From: Tillandsia leiboldiana
Lineage: Eukaryota; Streptophyta; Magnoliopsida; Poales; Bromeliaceae
DNA: 64,000 nt
Assembly: GCA_029204045.2 (NCBI GenBank)
Contig: CM055061.1
Coordinates: 41,564,977-41,628,976 of the forward strand
Direction: 5' to 3'
The position numbers were made by a program, and so were the translations under genes. The notes under the pieces were generated by a model. That model was not told where the DNA came from. It did not search any database and was given only the letters and a program-made list of their open reading frames with translations. Of this stretch, positions 58,160 to 64,000 are shown piece after piece; the first letter of the stretch is position 1; the number at the start of each line of letters is the position of its first letter.

Positions 58160-59789
58160 ATGGTAGCGGTGGGAGTTCGTCCTCAGTAGTCAAACGATCG
58201 CTCCCGGACAGGAAGATATTTTTTGGGAAAAAAAATGTACAAAGAGCCCCTAAAGATTAGCCCTTTCAAAACTAGAGGACTGAACTTTTTAATTTTGGAT
58301 AAATGCTATAATTTCCCTGCCTAAATTAAAAAATATTACTGTATACTCCAAATAAGATGAATATCATATACTTTATTTAAAAGGTATGAATAACATTACT
58401 TACATAAATATTATTAAATTATTTAATTAGCCACTTTTCTTAATCATAATTATTAATTTACATAATTATTTTTATCGCAGACTGTGCACATAAACTATAA
58501 TTTTTTTATTATACATAAAGGTTAAAAAAATAAGATAAACTAAATTTGATTTTTGTTATTTTCTATATTATAGAATGAAAAAAAAAAAAAATACTTTTTT
58601 AAGTTTTATAAAATTATATACAAAATATACAACCAAAATGGCTCTAGTAATTTTAATTGGAGAGTAGACCAATTAAATTATTTGGTAAAATGTAAAGAAC
58701 CTAATTGCTAAAATAAAAAACTTACGCATTTGTTTGTAAAAGAGCCAAAGTTTTGAAAATTTGTGTATTTCTGTTTTAGTGGATAGTTTTTGGTCGCATC
58801 AATAGACTAATAAAAAAAAAATTATTTTAAAATAAATATAACATACATCATACATCTTTTTTAAAATATATGTATGATATTATTTTTTATTATAGAAAAA
58901 ATAATTAATCTACAATCTTGGTGTTTGTAATTTTTACAACTCCTTATCGAACAGCCAAAAAAATTTATTTTGCTTTTTAGTTAAAACAAAATAAAAAAAA
59001 AATGATGAGATCATTTATACAAAATTACAATCTTAAAAAGTTGCAAGGCAACGACACTCTTTTTTATATAAAAATAATAAAAAATATTAATTAAAATTTA
59101 AAAATTTTAATTATTAAAATTTAAAATTTAAATACTTGCATAAAAGATTTAAAATTTAGGTAGTTTTACTTAAAAATTTTCATTTTTTAAAAAATTTAAG
59201 AACATCCCAAAGATATCTTGAAGGCTACCGATCGAATCCCGCATGTGCATATTTATAAAATTTGATCTTCAATTTATATAAGCTCTAAAATTATCTAAGC
59301 TTGAATTTGGATTAGAAATTCTACGATCATTATTAGAAAAGAAAAAAAAAAAAAATCCTATATCTTACTATACTTTTTTTTTTTCTCTCCTTTATTTATG
59401 TTGAAGGATGATAAAAAATTAAAGTTAAAAAATATTTTAACCCATTAATTAAAATTAAACTCTTAGGAAAAAAAAAAAACTAAAATAAAACATAAGTTTT
59501 AAAATTTTTATATTTTGTAAGAATTGCGTAGAATTTTGTGACCAACAAAATAAAAAAAAATTATAATCAGACCCATATTTTTTAAAAAATCTTAAAAAAT
59601 ATTACAAATTAAACAGGTCCGTTAAAAAAAAGGAAAAAAAAAACTTTTTTATTATCCGGTGGAATCTCAAAAATTATATAATAATTTAATATTATATTCT
59701 ACGTCAATATATTATTTTTTGAAAAATAAAAAAAGTATACGTAATGGATAGGACTTTTTTTGAAATAACTCTCCAGACTTTTAAAATTT
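58160..59789. other. AT-rich intergenic DNA upstream of the P450
   Basis: Long A/T runs and no recognised gene or element. It must contain the P450 promoter, but no clear TATA box can be singled out. Confidence 0.5.
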
Positions 59790-59870
59790 ACAAGATAACC
59801 CTGTGAAATTTTTTTTTGTAAAATTAACCCTATTTTTGCCACGCGGGCGCCAGACGGGATTTTTGGGCTG

Positions 59871-60182
59871 AAGGCGGTGAATCATTCACATTCACCACCT
59901 TCACAAAAACGTTGTGAAGGCAATGAATCATTCACTGCTTTCTGTATATATACTGAAGGCGGTGAACCATTTACCACCTTCAGCGTGTACACTAAGGACT
60001 TAGACAATTTTCGCGAAAATTGACTAAGTCCTCAGAGGATGTGGTATAAATGCTAAAGGCGTTGAATTAGCATAAACCTAATGGCGCTGAACGATTCAGC
60101 GCCTTTTGGGCTAAATGCGCTGAATCGTTCAGCGTCTTTCTTTAGGGTTTATGTTAAAGGCGTTGAATCGTTCAGCGCCTTT
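59871..60182. repeat. Palindrome array at the MULE 5' end
   Basis: Members of the GGTGAATCATTCACC type are at 59871-59901, 59918-59941 and 59954-59982. Members of the GCTGAATCGTTCAGC type are at 60083-60103, 60117-60134 and 60156-60182. A different near-perfect 38-bp palindrome (59995-60032, centre TTTTCGCGAAAA) separates the two groups. Confidence 0.92.
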
Positions 60183-60441
60183 GTCTCCACTGACACCCCC
60201 CAAGCGGCACTGTGCCCTCACATTTCCTCTCTTCAAAATCCGACGAGAGCACAGTGCCGAAGCCCGCCATAGCCGAAGCCATTGTCGCTGTCACCGTCGT
60301 CGAAGCCATTGTCGCCGTCGCCGAAGACCATTGTCAGCCCACTGTCGCCGTCGCCGAAGCCCGCAGTTGCCATCGCCGTTGCCGTCATCGTCGCCGTCGC
60401 TCTCTCTCGCTCTCTAGATCTCTCGCTGTGAGCCTTTCCCC

Positions 60442-60446
<5 letters not shown>

Positions 60447-60478
<32 letters not shown>

Positions 60479-60715
60479 ACTGAGAGAACTCTCACAGTGA
60501 GAGATCTCTCACTGTGAGAGATCCCTCTCTCACTGTGAGAGAACATCTCTCATAGTGAGAGAGACAGATCTCTCACTATCCATGTCTCTCTTTTACAGTA
60601 TAAGATCTCACAGTGAGAGCTCTCACTGTCGCTCTCTCTCACTGTGAGGTTCAAATTAATATTTTGAAGTGCTAAATTCATCAGCACTTCAAGCTCTCAC
60701 TGTCCCTCTCACAAT
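60447..60715. repeat. (TC)n and CTCTCACTGTGAGAG palindrome array
   Basis: A (TC)n run (60447-60478) is followed by at least six copies or half-copies of CTCTCAC(T/A)GTGAGAG and then TTGAAGTGCT...AGCACTTCAA (60664-60692), an inverted repeat. All lie in the untranslated leader. Confidence 0.88.
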
Positions 60716-60745
60716 TATAGTATTAATATTTTTTTTATAGTTAAA

Positions 60746-63376
60746 ATGGCTAATCGTCGTATGTTACTAAGTGTTCATTGGGATGGACAGTTAGTTATCG
60801 ATGAGAATGATCCAAAATATGTCGGCGGTCGAAAAAAATTAATCGCGATACGTTCCGATTCTACATATACTATTTTCGAGACGAGAATATATCGTTTAAC
60901 AAATTGTACAAGAGAAGAATTTCGTTTAAAATTTACTATTCGTTGCTCCACCGTTGGTAATGAATATTTAGCTCACGAAATAGTAGATGATGAATCATTG
61001 GAGGGAATGATTGGATTGTTTGAAAATTTTGGTTGTGTGGCAGGGTCGGTATACATTGAGAAAGAGCTATATCCGTCGGAGAATTTTGAACCGCAAGGTT
61101 ATTACACGAGAATGATCCACAATTATATTGATGTGGGTCCTTCCACCAATGTAATGGATGATCAAAATATTCCAAGCGAAGGTGGTATAAGAATAACAAG
61201 GTTAGTAAAATAACATAATAAATTGGTAATTTGTAATCTTCTTTAAATGGACTTAATCATTATAAATATTACAGAGAAAGTGAGTATTCGTCTATTGAGA
61301 GTGTTGTACCTTGCTCGGTTAGTAGTGTGCCACCAACGACCACATGTGTGCCACCTACGACCACACACACGCAAGCCACGACCTCACATGGACAATGCAC
61401 GACCTCACGCGGACAATGCATGACCTCCCGTCTAGAACCAAGGATGTCTCATTTACAACTAGAACCTTATGATTGGGGGTAAGTACAAATCAAATTAAAT
61501 TTTAAATTAATGGGATGTGGAGGTGGTAATGTTGGAATTTTATTTTTACCAAATGTGCAGGTTATCTACTTCCTATGAATATTGAAATAATCCTGCTATT
61601 AATGATTTTGGTACTAATGTTGACGAAGTAGGTGATAATATTGACGAAGGAGATGCTAATGTTGACGGGGGTGGTGATAGTGATATTAATCATGAGGATT
61701 CACCAATTAATGATGATCAAAATAGTAGTGAGGATGACGATTTGAATGATCCATCTCTAGATATAGATGATGATCATGATGGAAGGTTAAATTATCTTGC
61801 AAATGCAGTTTTCAATGAAATTGATAACCCACAAATAAGCAACGAATATGTAGACAATCCTGACGAGGAAATTGAATTTGTTGATCATTCGGAACGTTTT
61901 CCTTCAGATAATAATTGGATAAATCAGTATGTTGTAAATCCTACAGAGACTGATATTCGATAAATCAATATTGGTCTCCCTAGCATTGACGGAACTTGGG
62001 TTGGACGTGTCTTTCATGATAAGGCATCTTTATTGGATGCTCTAGACCGATGGCATATTGACCATAATGTATAAATGAAAGTATTGAAATCTACTAGAAC
62101 GACTTACACTGTCAAATGCTTGGTAGAGGAATGTGCATGGAGATTACATGCTTCAGTACCTAAAGATACGACGTATTTTAGGGTAAAAACATATGTTGGT
62201 CCACACACATGTGTAATTCCAATGCTGAACGCGGTACACCGTAATTGTAATTCGACCCTTATATGTCAATTGATTCTCCCGACATTAAAGGTTAGACTTA
62301 ATATAACGCCAAAAGAAATTCAAGACACGGTGCGATCAACTTTCCATGCTGACATAACATATTGGAAGGCTTGGCAATCAAGGAGTAAAGCGTTACAACT
62401 TATTTACGGGAGCTGGGAACAGTCATACACAGACTTGCCTCGTTACCTTACTATGCTGAAGGAATCTAATCATGTTACTTTATGGCGTCTGGATCATAGG
62501 TGGACCGCTGATGGGATTTGTCGCTTTGGTCGTGTTTTTTGGTCATTTGGACCTTCGATTCATGGATTCGCACATTGTCGACCGGTAGTGAGTATTGATA
62601 CCACACATATGTACGGCAAATACGAAGGTCATACTTTGATAGCGACGGCTGCAGATGCAAATGATGGACTATATCCTTTGGCATTTGTAATTTGTGAGGG
62701 GGAGAATGCCGGGAGTTGGCGATAGTTTATGCAAAACATCCGTCATTATGTTACCCGCGATAGAGCCATTTGTTTTATATCTGATTGATTTCCTGGATTG
62801 AGGGAAATAGTGGCTACTATCTATCCTTTAGGACAGGGTCACTCACATCGTCGGTGTCTTCGACACATGAAAGCAAATATGAATAAGCGCTTCAAAAACG
62901 ATACTTTGTTAGATAAATTCTGAAAGATCGGAAGTGCTTCAACACCGACGGAATATTATCAGCTGAAGGAAGAATTAGATGTGTTGGATCATGATCTTGA
63001 GAGATATAAAGAGTACTGGGCAAGGGCATTTGATGGAGGCCGTCGGTTTGGATTGATGACTACGAATCTTTCTGAATCGTTAAATGGGGTACTTAAGGGC
63101 AGTCGTGGTTTGCCTATCACGGCTTTTGTTGCGGCTACTTTTTATAAGCTTAATACATATTTTTTAAAGTGTCGTGATCACAGTGAAAGTATGACGGACG
63201 CGCTAACCCCTAAAATAAAAAGAATAATTATCGAAAGTATGGATACGGCGCGGGGATATTTTGTCGAACGATTTGGACTAACGGAATTTGAAGTCAATAC
63301 TGGAGATTTCGCCTTTAAAGTGATCGTGAATGAAACAAATGCAGAATGTTCATGTGGTGAATTTCATCTAATGGGA
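60746..63376 (+). pseudogene. MULE transposase (MuDR type), six in-frame stops
   Basis: The transposase would bind the element ends and catalyse cut-and-paste transposition. Three exons fit in phase: 60746-61200, 61275-61478 and 61561 onward (introns GT-AG). Exon 1 starts MANRRMLLSVHWDG, the N-terminal region of plant MuDR proteins. A MuDR DNA-binding region lies at about 61980-62220 (GRVFHDKASL...VKCLVEECAWRL). The catalytic core includes SIDTTHM (first D, about 62590) and the second motif ISD...PGL (about 62779). The protein ends in a SWIM finger start (CSCGEFH, about 63350). Stops at 61583, 61961, 62072, 62723, 62786 and 62921 are each one transition from Trp, Gln or Arg. No frameshift is seen. 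Confidence 0.93.
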
Positions 63377-64000
63377 TGTCACGCCCCCGGGGGTTTTTGA
63401 GTCTATCAGAGCGGAAAATTGCGTGTATTATTTTTTTTTTTCTCTTCTTAACAAGGTAACTTAAACCTCATCCCCGGTGCGTGCCAGACCGCCACATACA
63501 CAAATTCTCTCTGCCCACGGACAGAGTCTCCTTTGTATATGCACGGCGTCTCATTTACAACAACATACCTCAACCATCAACCATACAATAGACATACATC
63601 GTCAAACAGAGTACAGTAGTTTAACTAATGTTTAAGAAGACTGGTGTCCACTCGACACCTTGTTGTTTTATTTTCAAGCGGAATATTAAAGCGGCATCAG
63701 TGTTTAGAAAGGATAAAACCAACGGTTGCAAGACCCGTGCCCACACGGCACTTCATTTTGAGAAAACGTTTTCGAAATCATTTGGTTCGTCATGAAAACG
63801 TGCCGCATACGAAAACATCACTAAAAACATCAAAGCATAAAAGTACACCTCATCCACAGCGCTACGTATTACATGTCCACGGCTAATACGATCCACAAGC
63901 AAATTAACTAAAAGAAGCATAAGGGAAATGAGATAATAAACCCAAGTATTTGACTACGGTCCTCGCGACGCAGTCTCACCGCCCTCCCGGTTAACGCACC
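63377..64000 (-). mobile_element. LTR-type insertion in the MULE, runs off the window
   Basis: TGTCACGCCCCCGGGGG begins exactly where the SWIM-finger reading is lost. This is the same terminus (complement GGGGCGTGACA) as the giant LTRs at 26784-30931 and 32832-36720, so a - strand copy of a related family is likely. The right end and target duplication are outside the window. No genes are seen in 63411-64000. Confidence 0.65.

Larger units (their letters stand above)
59790..63376 (+). mobile_element. Mutator-like element (MULE), 5' part with transposase
   Basis: The left edge, CAAGATAACCCTGTGAAATT followed by TTGTAAAATTAA, matches both termini of the element at 56091-57188. Palindrome arrays (59871-60182) and a CTCTCACTGTGAGAG-rich leader (60484-60715) precede a transposase gene. 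The 3' part is cut off by an LTR insertion at 63377 and lies outside the window. Confidence 0.85.

Noticed and set aside
59871..60182. tRNA or other structured RNA gene suggested by strong hairpins
   Set aside because: The hairpins are simple repeated dyads. No cloverleaf, A/B boxes or known RNA signature is present.

Overview
The window is nuclear DNA from a flowering plant, most likely a monocot. It has multi-exon genes with GT-AG introns, very GC-rich first exons on an AT-rich background, plant-type LTR retrotransposons, an L1-type LINE, hAT MITEs and a Mutator-like transposon. I cannot name the species from sequence alone.

Only two host genes look intact. One is a secreted phytocystatin with the long C-terminal extension (39508-43205, + strand, 4 exons, 253 codons). 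The other is a cytochrome P450 (58088-45891, - strand, 7 exons, 580 codons), whose 6.7 kb first intron has filled with transposons. The two genes are convergent. Broken host sequence also occurs on the - strand: a candidate exon next to the LINE (17285-17543), and fragments of a DENR/TMA22-like gene (19412-19850), a boron-transporter-like gene (20994-21236) and an At1g16860-like membrane-protein gene (21502-21610 continuing at 32425-32566). Their arrangement, with three same-strand copies of one short motif, looks like a gene-capturing transposon.

Layout: 1-4980 is retroelement-like noncoding DNA carrying a complete 578-bp TRIM element (1670-2247). 4981-8900 is AT-rich with diverged tandem repeats. 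8909-17284 is a full-length LINE with an 11-bp target duplication, split by a 1277-bp solo LTR (12641-13917). 17285-21610 is host and captured-gene DNA. 21611-32424 is a chromodomain Ty3/gypsy element, split in its integrase by a 4.1-kb LTR-type insertion (26784-30931) packed with minisatellites. 32425-36725 is host DNA split by a second giant LTR on the - strand (32832-36720). 37000-39260 holds small elements, then the cystatin and P450 genes follow. 59790-63376 is a Mutator-like element with palindrome arrays, cut in its SWIM finger by a further LTR that runs off the window (63377-64000).

The most unusual signals are four. (a) A 19-bp palindrome family is shared by the MULE and a non-autonomous relative in the P450 intron. 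(b) The solo LTR in the LINE carries an array of an invariant 8-mer flanked by variable but mutually complementary arms. (c) The giant LTR contains a 69-bp GC-rich minisatellite that is open in most reading frames. (d) Premature stops across several elements can all be explained by C-to-T or G-to-A transitions, without frameshifts in the MULE or gypsy frames. All calls come from reading the sequence; no database search was possible.
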